Shown piece by piece: positions 1-7,945 of a stretch of 64,000 nt of DNA. Source of the DNA: Lachnospiraceae bacterium (lineage in GTDB: Bacteria; Bacillota; Clostridia; Lachnospirales; Lachnospiraceae); contig JAFTWX010000101.1 in the NCBI GenBank assembly GCA_017465095.1, positions 22,104 to 86,103 of the forward strand. Direction: 5' to 3'. The position numbers and the translations under genes are program-made. The first letter of the stretch is position 1; every line of letters begins with the position of its first letter. Under the pieces are notes generated by a model, which saw only the letters and a list, made by a program, of their open reading frames with translations, did not search any database and was not told the DNA's origin.

Positions 1-243
1 ACGGAGGACGGAAAAATTAACTCCGACTGGAGCCAGCAGGATGTGTTTGTCGCCGAGGCTTACGGAGATTTTGAATGTGTAAACGGCGGACATTTCGGGC
101 TGAAGCTTCAGAGCACCTACCTGGGTGAGAAGGGACTTTTGTTTGCCGGACGTGACGTAAGCGGGGAATACGAAGCTTTGTATGATGATTTTGAGGTGGT
201 TGCGGAAAGTGAAAACTACCGTGTATATGCAATCACATATTAA
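1..243 (+). CDS. C-terminal end of an unidentified protein (5' truncated by window edge)
   Basis: Frame 1 is open from the first base to the TAA at 241-243 and gives 80 residues ending in VYAITY. Only the tail is present, so the real start lies outside the window. The fragment is soluble-looking and acidic, with Gly/Asp/Tyr-rich turns (for example GRDVSGEYEALYDDF) that would suit the edge of a beta-sandwich or the extracytoplasmic tail of a membrane glycosyltransferase. I do not recognise a family. A promoter-like site and an independent lipoprotein gene follow, so it probably ends its own transcription unit, although I see no strong terminator in the short gap. Confidence 0.6.
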   Translation, partial: TEDGKINSDWSQQDVFVAEAYGDFECVNGGHFGLKLQSTYLGEKGLLFAGRDVSGEYEALYDDFEVVAESENYRVYAITY

Positions 244-246
244 GTG

Positions 247-275
247 TCGACAAAAAGAAACCTTTGTGGTAAAAT
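247..275 (+). promoter_or_regulatory. Sigma-A type promoter of the DUF3048 lipoprotein gene
   Basis: TCGACA (247-252), a 17-base spacer and TAAAAT (270-275), with TGG directly before the -10 giving an extended -10. It sits 60 bases before the lipoprotein start. The -35 overlaps TGTCGAC (245-251), which resembles a Spo0A box (TGTCGAA); that overlap is suggestive only. Confidence 0.5.
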
Positions 276-335
276 AGTCGGGATGTATTTTTGCATCTGA
301 TTTTGTGAGTAGAGAAAAAACGAAGGTGAAAACAT

Positions 336-1508
336 ATGAAGAAACTTAGTGTATTATTATTGACAGCGTTGTCTGTCGCCTGTATCCTGACCGGATGCGG
401 AAAGCCGGAGGAGACGCCGGAAGAAGCGCCGGTTGTAGAGGAGATTGTGACAGAAGAAGAATCGACTGCGGAGGAACCTGCGATTGAAGAGCAGCCGGAA
501 GTTGTTCCGGATGATGAGATTCCGGAAGGAAAAATGAGAAGTTCCCTGACCGGTGAAATTATCAGTAAGAAACTTTGGAAACGTCGCCCGGTAGCTATTA
601 TGCTTCCATCGGACAAAGCAGCACAGCCACAGTATGGTATCGGCGAAGCCGGCGTTTTGTACGAGTGTATGGAAGAGGGAGATATGTCCCGTCAGATGGC
701 TGTCATCGAAGATTGGCATAAAATCGAAGTGCTCGGAAACGTGCGCAGTTGCCGTGACTATTATGTATATTGGGCTTTGGAATGGGATCCGATTCTCGTT
801 CATTTCGGAGGACCTTACTATCTTGCGGAAGTGACCAACCGCCCGGATGTTTATAACATTACCGGATGTGCAGTTAACTCCACATCCACAGCGCCGGGGT
901 GCAACGGATTTTACCGTACCACAGACAAGGTAGTTCCTCACAATGCGTACACAAGCGGCGAAAAACTGAAAGAGCAGTGTAAAGAGCTCGGTTACAGTTT
1001 AAAACATGATTTCGACAAATTCCGTGCGGAGCATTTTATTTATGCGACGGACAAGGAGAACACACTTGCAAGTGAAAAGGGCAGCTTTGATGCCAAGGAA
1101 ATCAGTCTTGCAGATGCGTTCCCGTACACAAAGTCTTCTCTGACTTACGACGAAGACTCCGGTCTTTACAAAAAAGACCTGTATGAGAAACCGCAGTGTG
1201 ACGGAACAACAGGAAAACAGCTTACATTCAAAAACGTTGTAATCCAGTTTACACATTACGAAGTGAGAGATGCGAAAGGATATCTTTCTTTCCGTTGCCA
1301 TGACGATACTCAGGACGGATATTACATCACAAACGGAAAAGCGATCCATATGAGATGGGTAAAAACATCGGATTATGCACCGACAAAATATTACAATGAC
1401 GATCTTGTTCAGATTCCGTTCAACGTAGGTAAGACATTTATCGCCGTTGTTCAGAATGACCGTTCGGTAACTATCGACGGAGTAGAGTATAAGTCTCTTG
1501 TACAGTAA
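336..1508 (+). CDS. DUF3048 (YerB-like) lipoprotein
   Basis: A 390-residue protein with a lipoprotein signal: a short basic start, a hydrophobic stretch and the lipobox LTGC with Cys21 as the lipidation site, so it should be anchored on the outer face of the membrane. Residues about 25-65 form a Glu/Pro-rich linker. The rest matches the YerB/DUF3048 family as I know it: the YGIGEAGVLYECMEEGD segment, the VRSCRDYYVYWALEWDPILV block (family form VRSARPY..) and HFGGPYY, followed by the C-terminal DUF3048 half. The molecular function of the family is not established. The gene stands alone, with its own promoter 60 bases upstream and a perfect terminator directly after it. Start chosen from the purine-rich CGAAGGTGA before ATG. 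Confidence 0.88.
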   Translation: MKKLSVLLLTALSVACILTGCGKPEETPEEAPVVEEIVTEEESTAEEPAIEEQPEVVPDDEIPEGKMRSSLTGEIISKKLWKRRPVAIMLPSDKAAQPQYGIGEAGVLYECMEEGDMSRQMAVIEDWHKIEVLGNVRSCRDYYVYWALEWDPILVHFGGPYYLAEVTNRPDVYNITGCAVNSTSTAPGCNGFYRTTDKVVPHNAYTSGEKLKEQCKELGYSLKHDFDKFRAEHFIYATDKENTLASEKGSFDAKEISLADAFPYTKSSLTYDEDSGLYKKDLYEKPQCDGTTGKQLTFKNVVIQFTHYEVRDAKGYLSFRCHDDTQDGYYITNGKAIHMRWVKTSDYAPTKYYNDDLVQIPFNVGKTFIAVVQNDRSVTIDGVEYKSLVQ

Positions 1509-1519
1509 AATGATTGCAG

Positions 1520-1545
1520 GCGCCGGAAAATTTTCCGGCGCTTTT
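1520..1545 (+). terminator. Rho-independent terminator after the DUF3048 gene
   Basis: Perfect palindrome GCGCCGGAAAA/TTTTCCGGCGC (1520-1541) followed by TTTT, 11 bases after the stop codon. Confidence 0.9.
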
Positions 1546-1553
1546 GATTTGCC

Positions 1554-1598
1554 TGTGGGGTTTCAGTGCCGTTGTGTTGCTGTGGGGTTTCGGTGCCG
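1554..1598. repeat. 18-bp direct repeat flanking the 169-bp element
   Basis: TGTGGGGTTTCAGTGCCG at 1554-1571 recurs with one change at 1581-1598 (27-base period). The second unit ends exactly where the 169-bp element begins. A different 18-bp tandem repeat sits at the equivalent end of the copy at 60.8-61.0 kb. Confidence 0.7.
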
Positions 1599-1766
1599 TG
1601 GGTATATAGAGAAAAATGATGCAAAAATGCCCATGAAATCAGGCATTTTGGCGGAATTTTGTTTGTGATTTGGTTTGTTTGGACATATATGAAAAAAAGT
1701 ATAAAAAGAGCCCAAGATATGGTAAAATCTTGGGCAATTTTTTGCGATTATTTGATATATACCCAC
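1598..1766 (+). repeat. 169-bp dispersed element with terminal inverted repeats, copy 1
   Basis: Begins GTGGGTATATA and ends TATATACCCAC. The inverted similarity extends inward about 35 bases (left CAAAAATGCCC against the right-end complement CAAAAAATTGCCC). Inside lie a conserved box TTTGTTTGGACATA and a hairpin GCCCAAGAT/ATCTTGGGC. Copies of identical length occur at 20,372-20,540 and 60,833-61,001 on the opposite strand, and a partial copy ends at 53,611. It has no credible ORF. It lies between a terminator and the 3' end of a convergent gene. It could be a MITE-like mobile element or a structured RNA or REP-like repeat. Confidence 0.8.
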
Positions 1767-1798
1767 AGCGCCGAAAATAAGCATTCCGCGAAAAAACT

Positions 1799-2581
1799 TT
1801 ATTCATCCTCTCCGGCCACGTGTTTCGGAATACCGTTCCAGTCGGCGGCGATGTCCGTGAAGGAAGAAAAGTAGCTGCCGATAATTTTGTCCGTGTTTGC
1901 GAGACACATCAAATCTAAGAGAGCATCTTTGATACCGCTCACACTGTCGCGGGAAAGATCTCTTGTCTCGTTGGAGATGATGCGGTCCGGAAAGAGACGG
2001 CGGAGATTTGCCTCCTCGGAAAGGTCGTCCGTCGCAAGATAAAATTTAGTATCCGGAAATTGGGCAATTTCCTTTTGCATGGAATCGACAAACGCCTGGG
2101 TGGAACTCTTTCCTATGGCCGGCTTGTTGTCGGTTCTGCGAATATGAACGCCCACATTGTGGGAACCATAAGCAGAGGTCAGAGCCTTAATGCGTCCGGC
2201 GATTTCTTCGGTCGGCACAAAGGCGGAATAATCATGGCACGGGAAGAAATGTTCCTCCGTTGCGATGTAGAGCGGGCAGTTTAAGGTTTTGACAAAATCT
2301 TCTTTCAGACCGTTTTCATCGCGGCTCGCGCGTATCTCATCATTTTTGAGACGGCGGCGGGTAAACTGATAAAACAGTTTGACCGGATTCCATTTCGTGT
2401 GAATGTTCATCACGGAGAAGGCATCGGTCTTTTCAAACAGTTCTTCAAAGGGACAGCCCAGCTCCGGGTTGACGTTCCAGATGACTTTCAGTTTTTTGCC
2501 CTGTCTGCGGGCCAGTACCAGAGCGGAATTTATGGCACGTATTCTATTGCACAAACCACCCATCGGTTGTATTATTAACAT
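1799..2581 (-). CDS. Fucosyltransferase-like glycosyltransferase (GT11/GT23/NodZ-type superfamily)
   Basis: A 260-residue protein. The N-terminal MLIIQPMGGLCNRIRAINSA is the G-G-L-x-N-R phosphate-loop-like opening seen in alpha-1,2/alpha-1,6/O-fucosyltransferase folds, and VGVHIRRTDN (about residues 142-151) is the superfamily GDP-fucose-binding HxRRTD motif. The C-terminal DALLDLMCLANTDKIIGSYFSSF matches the conserved last block, in which a Ser/Asp-rich strand closes the nucleotide site. Inferred role: transfer of fucose or a related GDP-sugar to a cell-surface glycan in the cytoplasm. It is on the - strand, divergent from the GT4 gene at 2,673, and its 3' end abuts the 169-bp element. The ribosome site (AGCAGGAC) is weak. 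Exact acceptor and linkage cannot be read from sequence. Confidence 0.75.
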   Translation of the reverse strand: MLIIQPMGGLCNRIRAINSALVLARRQGKKLKVIWNVNPELGCPFEELFEKTDAFSVMNIHTKWNPVKLFYQFTRRRLKNDEIRASRDENGLKEDFVKTLNCPLYIATEEHFFPCHDYSAFVPTEEIAGRIKALTSAYGSHNVGVHIRRTDNKPAIGKSSTQAFVDSMQKEIAQFPDTKFYLATDDLSEEANLRRLFPDRIISNETRDLSRDSVSGIKDALLDLMCLANTDKIIGSYFSSFTDIAADWNGIPKHVAGEDE

Positions 2582-2672
2582 AGTGTGTCCTGCTTTCGTT
2601 TTGTATTTTGCGCGACATACGCAACACTCTTTTAACAGTATAGCAAATTAATGATAAAAGTGGGAGATTTTT

Positions 2673-3908
2673 ATGAAAATCGTACAGATAAATACCTTTT
2701 GCGGTGTGGGAAGTGTCGGAAGAATTTGTGTGGATCTTTACGACGTGCTGGAGCGGGAAGGACATGAGCCTTACATCGCCATCGGAAGAGGCAAATTGCC
2801 GGAGCATATCCGCGGGTTTAAAAACGGAAATCTGTGGGATTTCGGATGGCATGTGATGAAAAACTTTTTTCAGGGAAAAGCGGGATTCGGCTCTGCAAAG
2901 ACGACCAAAAAGTTGATTGCATGGCTGGAGACGGTGAGGCCGGATGTTATCCATCTTCACAATATTCACGGATTTTATCTCCAGACGGAGCTGTTGTTTG
3001 ATTATTTGAAGAAATCGGGCGCAGCGGTGATTTGGACCCTCCATGATTGCTGGACATTCACCGGACACTGCGCATACTTCGATTATATCGGTTGTGACAA
3101 ATGGCAGCGAGGCTGTGAAAAATGTAAGGTGCATGCGAGCGCCTACCCGTATGCGTTATTTAAGGACAATACCAAATGGAACTATGCGGCCAAGAAAGAG
3201 GCCTATACGGGTGTTCCGAATCTGACTGTCGTGACGCCGAGTCGCTGGCTGGCCGATATGGTAAAGAAGTCTTATTTAAAGGATTACCCGGTGGAGGTCA
3301 TACCGAACGGCATCAACCTGGATGTGTTCTGTCCGGAAGAGACGGTGGAGGCAAGCCAGACAGAATCGGTCCATGGCGGGGAAAAAGCAAGCGGGCAGTA
3401 CAATATTCTCGGGGTGGCCAACATTTGGGAGGAGCGCAAAGGCCTCGTTTATTTTGAACAGCTGGCAGAAAAAATGCCGGAAGGATATGTAATCCGGCTG
3501 GTTGGCGTCAATGACCGACAGGAAAAACAGCTTCGAAAGAAATTCCCGGACGGAAAGATTGTGCCGATCAAGCGGACAAAAAATGTACAGCAGCTGGCAC
3601 AGCTTTACAGGGAAGCGGATGTCTACGTCAATGCCACCATGGAGGACAATTTTCCGACGACCAACCTGGAGGCTCTGGCCTGCGGAACGCCGGTAGTTAC
3701 ATTCAAAACCGGAGGAAGTCCGGAGTCCCTGGATGAGAAATGCGGTATCGTCGTGCCGAAGGGAGATGTGGATGCGCTTCTGATGGCGGTGCGCAAAGTG
3801 TGCGAAGAGAAGCCTTTTGCAAGAAAGGATTGCAGACAAAAGGCACTTGCATACGGAAGAAATGAAAGATATATGCAATACATTTCACTTTACGAAAGCG
3901 TATTATAG
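2673..3908 (+). CDS. GT4 family glycosyltransferase
   Basis: A 411-residue GT-B fold transferase with the retaining GT4 layout. The N-terminal MKIVQINTFCGVGSVGRI is an acceptor-side glycine-rich loop. TLHDCWTFTGHCAYFDYIGC (about residues 127-146), followed closely by further cysteines (GCEKCKVH), is the signature of the WcaC/colanic-acid-like branch. The C-terminal donor domain carries the E-x7-E region (NLEALACGTPVV) and AYGRNERY. It should act in the cytoplasm on a lipid-linked intermediate. The start has a GTGGGAG ribosome site eight bases upstream. It is the first gene of a + strand block running to 11,266, but a separate promoter follows it. Donor and acceptor unknown. Confidence 0.88.
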   Translation: MKIVQINTFCGVGSVGRICVDLYDVLEREGHEPYIAIGRGKLPEHIRGFKNGNLWDFGWHVMKNFFQGKAGFGSAKTTKKLIAWLETVRPDVIHLHNIHGFYLQTELLFDYLKKSGAAVIWTLHDCWTFTGHCAYFDYIGCDKWQRGCEKCKVHASAYPYALFKDNTKWNYAAKKEAYTGVPNLTVVTPSRWLADMVKKSYLKDYPVEVIPNGINLDVFCPEETVEASQTESVHGGEKASGQYNILGVANIWEERKGLVYFEQLAEKMPEGYVIRLVGVNDRQEKQLRKKFPDGKIVPIKRTKNVQQLAQLYREADVYVNATMEDNFPTTNLEALACGTPVVTFKTGGSPESLDEKCGIVVPKGDVDALLMAVRKVCEEKPFARKDCRQKALAYGRNERYMQYISLYESVL

Positions 3909-3920
3909 AAAACACCTGTT

Positions 3921-3949
3921 TTGCATTCATGACAGTTTTGTTGTATACT
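3921..3949 (+). promoter_or_regulatory. Promoter upstream of the GT2/rfbD block
   Basis: TTGCAT (3921-3926), a 17-base spacer and TATACT (3944-3949), 34 bases before the ATG at 3984. It gives the genes from 3,984 to 11,266 their own start. Confidence 0.6.
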
Positions 3950-3983
3950 ATACCTACGCTAAAATTCAGATGGAGAAAAAATA

Positions 3984-4742
3984 ATGCAGAAAGTTTCAGT
4001 CATTACCATGACCTTTAACGAATGCGAAAACTTAAAGGCATGTGCAACGAAGGTTTTAAAACAGGATTATCCTAATTTGGAATATATTATTGTGGACGGT
4101 GGTTCCACCGACGGAAGCGTGGAATTTTTGGCTTCCTTAAAGGAGCAGTACGGAGACAAAGTCACTTACGTGTCGGAGCCGGACAAAGGTCTTTACGACG
4201 CACTCAACAAAGGAATCCGTATGGCGACGGGAGATATCGTGGGACTGATGTGTGATGAGTTTACAAATGATCATATTATTTCCGAGATGGTGGAAGCCAT
4301 AGAGAGAGAAGGGGCTGACGGCGTGCACGGCGATGTGGATTTTGTGCAGAACGGCAAAGTCGTGCGCAGATGGCGTATGGGCATCGGAACGATCAACGGC
4401 GGCTGGATGCCTGCGCACCCGACCATGTTTTTGAAGAGAGAGATTTACGAAAAATACGGCTTGTATGAGCTTGGTTATGTGATTGCTGCGGATTATGAAT
4501 TTATCGTGCGAATGTTAAAGAGCGGAGAGACGAAGCTGGCGTACATACCGAAGGTTCTTGTGCACCAGTATCACGGCGAGAATTCTACAAGTACCGGCGG
4601 TTTTAACAATTATGTGAGATCGTTTTTGGAGGCGCGCAGAGCCTTGATTGTCAACGGAATGCCACACCCTACCACGACGTGTATCATTAGGACATTCCGT
4701 GTTTTCGGACAGTTTGCAAGAGGAATATTCGGAAAAAGTTAA
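3984..4742 (+). CDS. GT2 family glycosyltransferase (WcaA-like)
   Basis: A 252-residue GT-A fold inverting transferase. It opens with SVITMTFNECENLKACA, followed by VDGGSTDGS (nucleotide-binding strand), EPDKGLYDALNKGIRMATGD (the hallmark of the WcaA/PGL branch of GT2) and a metal-site variant, GLMCDEF, where most relatives have DxD. The acceptor part includes WMPAHPTMFLKREIY and AADYEF. No membrane segments, so it is cytosolic or peripheral. Rhamnose- or hexose-transferring enzymes look like this, but the donor cannot be assigned. It is the first gene after its own promoter and 24 bases ahead of rfbD, which hints that dTDP-rhamnose may be its donor (inference). Confidence 0.88.
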   Translation: MQKVSVITMTFNECENLKACATKVLKQDYPNLEYIIVDGGSTDGSVEFLASLKEQYGDKVTYVSEPDKGLYDALNKGIRMATGDIVGLMCDEFTNDHIISEMVEAIEREGADGVHGDVDFVQNGKVVRRWRMGIGTINGGWMPAHPTMFLKREIYEKYGLYELGYVIAADYEFIVRMLKSGETKLAYIPKVLVHQYHGENSTSTGGFNNYVRSFLEARRALIVNGMPHPTTTCIIRTFRVFGQFARGIFGKS

Positions 4743-4766
4743 TATATTGAAAGAAGAGGAAACAGC

Positions 4767-5618
4767 ATGAAAAAACTGATTATTACAGGATGTAACGGAC
4801 AGCTTGGAAAAGCGATGAACGATCAGCTGGCGGGAAACAGCGAATATGAATGTATCAATACGGACGTGGCAGAGCTTGATATCACCGATATCGACAGTGT
4901 GATGAAGCTTGCCCGTGAGGTGAAACCGTACGCTATTATCAACTGTGCGGCCCACACCAATGTAAACGCCTGTGAATCCCAGCAGGATCTGGCTTACAAG
5001 ATCAATGCCATCGGACCGCGCAACCTGAGTATTGCAGCTACCGAGACAGGCGCAAAGCTTGTTCAGGTGTCCACGGACTATGTGTTCCCGGGCGATGAGA
5101 ACAGACCGCTGACAGAGTTTGATGCGGTAGGACCGAAGAGTGTTTACGGTGCAACTAAGTTAGCCGGTGAGAACTTTGTAAAAGATTTTGCGAAGGATTA
5201 TTTTATACTGCGAACTGCATGGCTTTACGGCGAAGGAAAGAATTTTGTCCGCACGATGCTCGGAGCCGGACAGGCCAATGACAAGGTGCGAGTGGTGGGA
5301 GACCAGTTTGGTTCACCGACCAGTGCAAGTGAGTTAGCAAAGGCTATCTGCTATCTTTTGCCGACGCAGAATTACGGAACCTTCCATGCTACATGTGAAG
5401 GAAGCTGCAGCTGGGCTGATTTTACAAAAGAGTTTTACCGTCTTGCAGGGATGAAGACTGAGGTGGAAGTGATTACCACAGCAGAGTATCCGACGCCGGC
5501 GGCAAGACCTGCTTATTCCATTCTTGAGAATTATATGTTTAAGCTGACCACAGACTTTATGTTTAAAGACTGGCACGATGCGATTGCGGAGTACATGGCA
5601 GCAGAACTCAAAAAATAG
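4767..5618 (+). CDS. rfbD: dTDP-4-dehydrorhamnose reductase
   Basis: A 283-residue RmlD-type short-chain reductase, the last step of dTDP-L-rhamnose synthesis (NAD(P)H reduction of dTDP-4-keto-L-rhamnose). Visible: the Rossmann motif TGCNGQLGKA (residues 8-17), the family string NCAAHTNVNACE, STDYVFPGD, and the catalytic YGATK (Tyr127/Lys131) with RTAWLYG further on. The length is normal. The other dTDP-rhamnose genes (rfbA, rfbB, rfbC) are not in the window, so they must lie elsewhere if the pathway is complete. It sits between a GT2 gene and membrane GT-C genes in a tightly spaced + strand block, with an AAAGAAGAGGAAAC ribosome site. Confidence 0.92.
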   Translation: MKKLIITGCNGQLGKAMNDQLAGNSEYECINTDVAELDITDIDSVMKLAREVKPYAIINCAAHTNVNACESQQDLAYKINAIGPRNLSIAATETGAKLVQVSTDYVFPGDENRPLTEFDAVGPKSVYGATKLAGENFVKDFAKDYFILRTAWLYGEGKNFVRTMLGAGQANDKVRVVGDQFGSPTSASELAKAICYLLPTQNYGTFHATCEGSCSWADFTKEFYRLAGMKTEVEVITTAEYPTPAARPAYSILENYMFKLTTDFMFKDWHDAIAEYMAAELKK

Positions 5619-5635
5619 AAACGAGGATTTCATTT

Positions 5636-6850
5636 ATGGATGATAAATTTCGCGAGATGCTCACCCATACTTTTCGTATAAAAAAGAAAAACATTACGTT
5701 TACTACGCTGGACATTTTACTGTTTTTGGTTCTGACCGTGTTTGCCCTTGTGGCGCGCTACGCACTCCGCAATGTGGTGGCCGGTGATTATAAAATGTTC
5801 TTTGAGCCGTGGGTTGCAACCCTGCGTGAGGCGGGCGGCGGTATCAAGGGACTGGCAGCAGAGTTTGAATATGTGGATTACACGACACCGTATTTGACAA
5901 TTCTTTCTTTTATCAGTATCTGCCCGTTTTTGAACACGCTGCTTTTGATGAAAATCGTTTCGATTTTCTTTGATTTTGTGGCTGCTTTTGCGGTGATGGC
6001 CATTGTGTACCATCAGACAAAGTCTTCCACAAAAGCGATTTTAGGGTACGGTACACTTTTGCTGGTGCCGACGGTTTTGACCAACGGAGCGATGTGGGCT
6101 CAGTGTGATATTATTTTTACGAGCTTTATTTTGTGGTCGGTTTACTTCCTGCTGAAGGACAGACCGGCTATGGGAATGATGTTTTACGGTATTGCGTTTG
6201 CATTCAAACTGCAGACGCTGTTTATGGCGCCGCTTTATCTGATTCTTTGGATGAAGGGCAAAATTAAATTAAAACATTTTCTGTTTCTTCCGCTCATGTA
6301 TCTGGTCGGAATGATTCCGGCGCTCATTGCGGGAAGAGATTTTTGGGAGCTTATCAGTGTGTATTTCATGCAGGCGGGCGGTATGATGGATATTTATGCC
6401 CTTTCGCACAAATTCCCGAATATATACCAGTTCATCGGAACCGATGTATTCCTGTTTGAGTATGCAGATGCGGGAATCTGGGTAACACTCGGGGCGCTTA
6501 TGGTTTTCCTGTATGTGTTTGCGCGCAAAAACTACACGATTGACACAAAGCTTTTTCTGCGCATGGGAATGCTTTTGACGATGACGGTGGTTTTTTTCCT
6601 GCCTCATATGCACGAGAGATATGCGATTCTTGTGGAAGTGATGGCAATTCTCTATTTGTTTGTGGAGCCGGAGAAGTTTTATATTCCGCTTCTCACCATC
6701 CTCTGTTCTTTTGCCGGATACACGATTTATCTGGCCCAGAACAATATTGTTCCGATGTATGTGTACACCGTCTGTTTTATGCTTCTTATGTTTGATCATG
6801 CGGTGGCGTGTGTTCGGATGATGAATCGAAACAAAGTTAGTTTGGAGTAA
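5636..6850 (+). CDS. Multi-pass GT-C type membrane glycosyltransferase
   Basis: A 404-residue protein with about ten hydrophobic spans. The first outer loop contains GDYKMFFEPWVATLREAGG and VDYTTPYLTI, the usual arrangement of the catalytic acidic residue and acceptor loop in polyprenyl-phosphate-sugar-dependent GT-C enzymes. GAMWAQCDIIFTSFILWS and the late LPHMHERYAIL (family H-E-R motif) fit the same superfamily. It should transfer a sugar from an undecaprenyl-phosphate donor on the outer face of the membrane. The start follows rfbD by 17 bases, with GAGGA upstream. The next gene is a shorter paralogue that lacks several of these motifs. Confidence 0.8.
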   Translation: MDDKFREMLTHTFRIKKKNITFTTLDILLFLVLTVFALVARYALRNVVAGDYKMFFEPWVATLREAGGGIKGLAAEFEYVDYTTPYLTILSFISICPFLNTLLLMKIVSIFFDFVAAFAVMAIVYHQTKSSTKAILGYGTLLLVPTVLTNGAMWAQCDIIFTSFILWSVYFLLKDRPAMGMMFYGIAFAFKLQTLFMAPLYLILWMKGKIKLKHFLFLPLMYLVGMIPALIAGRDFWELISVYFMQAGGMMDIYALSHKFPNIYQFIGTDVFLFEYADAGIWVTLGALMVFLYVFARKNYTIDTKLFLRMGMLLTMTVVFFLPHMHERYAILVEVMAILYLFVEPEKFYIPLLTILCSFAGYTIYLAQNNIVPMYVYTVCFMLLMFDHAVACVRMMNRNKVSLE

Positions 6851-6853
6851 AAT

Positions 6854-7945
6854 ATGGATAAAAAAATTACCGATTTTATAGTGACGGAATTGAAGATAGG
6901 AAAATGGAAACTGGCACCGATTGACTTGCTGCTTCTTATTTTTGCACCGGTGTTCGGCGTGATGATGCGAGTTTGTGTGCAGTCTTATTATGCGCTACCC
7001 CAGACGAAGGAGTTTATTGTTATCAACGACGGGCTTAAGGTGGCGACGGGGTGCTTCGATGTGCTGCTTGCCATTGTGGCCGCACTGTTTGTGTTTGAAC
7101 TCACAAAGCACAAATTGAAAGCGTTTTTGGCCTATGCGATTACGCTTCTGCTCCCGGTTCTTGCTGCGGGAAGTGCCATGTGGGGAATGGGCGATTCCAT
7201 CTTTGTGTTTTTTGCGATACTTTCATTGTATCTCTTGGTTAAAGGAAAAGGAAACAGTGCCGTTATTTGCTATGGAGTGGCGCTGTTTTTGAGCCGCTAT
7301 GCATTTTTCCTGCTTCCGGTGTTCGCCATTGCGTTTATGCAGAAAAAAACCAAGCTGGTGTCTTACCTGGCACCCCTTTGCGGAGCGTGGTTTCGGAACG
7401 GTATCGTAATCGGAGACGGGAAATTGTCTTTTCCGATTTTTGAATCGGAACGTATTCTTTCGATTATGCGCGGGGAAAACCTGATTAGTTACAATTGGCC
7501 GAATTTCTATCAGATTATCGGGCCGGACAAGTTTGTCATAGAGTATGGTCTGGTGGCAAAGAGCATTGCAGCGGTTCTTATGTTTGTCGTTGTCGTGCTT
7601 GTGTTGCAAAAGGGCGAAGAACTCAAAGATGAAAAATGGGTTTCTCTTTCTCTTTTGTTGTCTATGGTATTTCCGTTTATTATGCCGCAGATGGATGAGC
7701 GTTGCGGTTTGTTGGCCGACGTGCTTGCACTTGTTTTTGTGATGAAGTTTACGGATATGTATTATGTTGCAGTGATTCATATTGTGATTTCTTATATTGC
7801 CTACTCGGCATATTTCAGAGGAGAAAGTGTTATTCCGCTTTGTTATGTGGCGTTTGTGATGCTGTTCCTTATTGTTGTTATGCTGCGTTTTGTCATGGGC
7901 GGCAAAAGATTTTACATCGGATTTAAAGAGAAGGAGAATTGTTAA
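6854..7945 (+). CDS. GT-C-like membrane protein, degenerate paralogue of the preceding gene
   Basis: A 363-residue multi-pass protein three bases downstream of its longer neighbour. The two align in plan: both begin with a basic start and DLLLLIFAP/DILLFLVL, and both have a (G)SAMWG/GAMWA block and a late P-x-M-D/H-E-R block (FIMPQMDERCGLLAD here, FLPHMHERYAILVE there). In this copy the outer loop that carries Asp-Tyr and DYTTPYL in the neighbour is replaced by QSYYALPQTKEFIVINDG, so the putative catalytic acid and acceptor loop are missing and HER has become DER. It may be a non-catalytic partner or a diverged transferase. No function is assigned. Confidence 0.7.
   Translation: MDKKITDFIVTELKIGKWKLAPIDLLLLIFAPVFGVMMRVCVQSYYALPQTKEFIVINDGLKVATGCFDVLLAIVAALFVFELTKHKLKAFLAYAITLLLPVLAAGSAMWGMGDSIFVFFAILSLYLLVKGKGNSAVICYGVALFLSRYAFFLLPVFAIAFMQKKTKLVSYLAPLCGAWFRNGIVIGDGKLSFPIFESERILSIMRGENLISYNWPNFYQIIGPDKFVIEYGLVAKSIAAVLMFVVVVLVLQKGEELKDEKWVSLSLLLSMVFPFIMPQMDERCGLLADVLALVFVMKFTDMYYVAVIHIVISYIAYSAYFRGESVIPLCYVAFVMLFLIVVMLRFVMGGKRFYIGFKEKENC

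Noticed and set aside
1598..1766. Element copy 1 considered as part of a classical insertion sequence
   Set aside because: No transposase frame inside or beside any copy, and the length is fixed at 169 bp.
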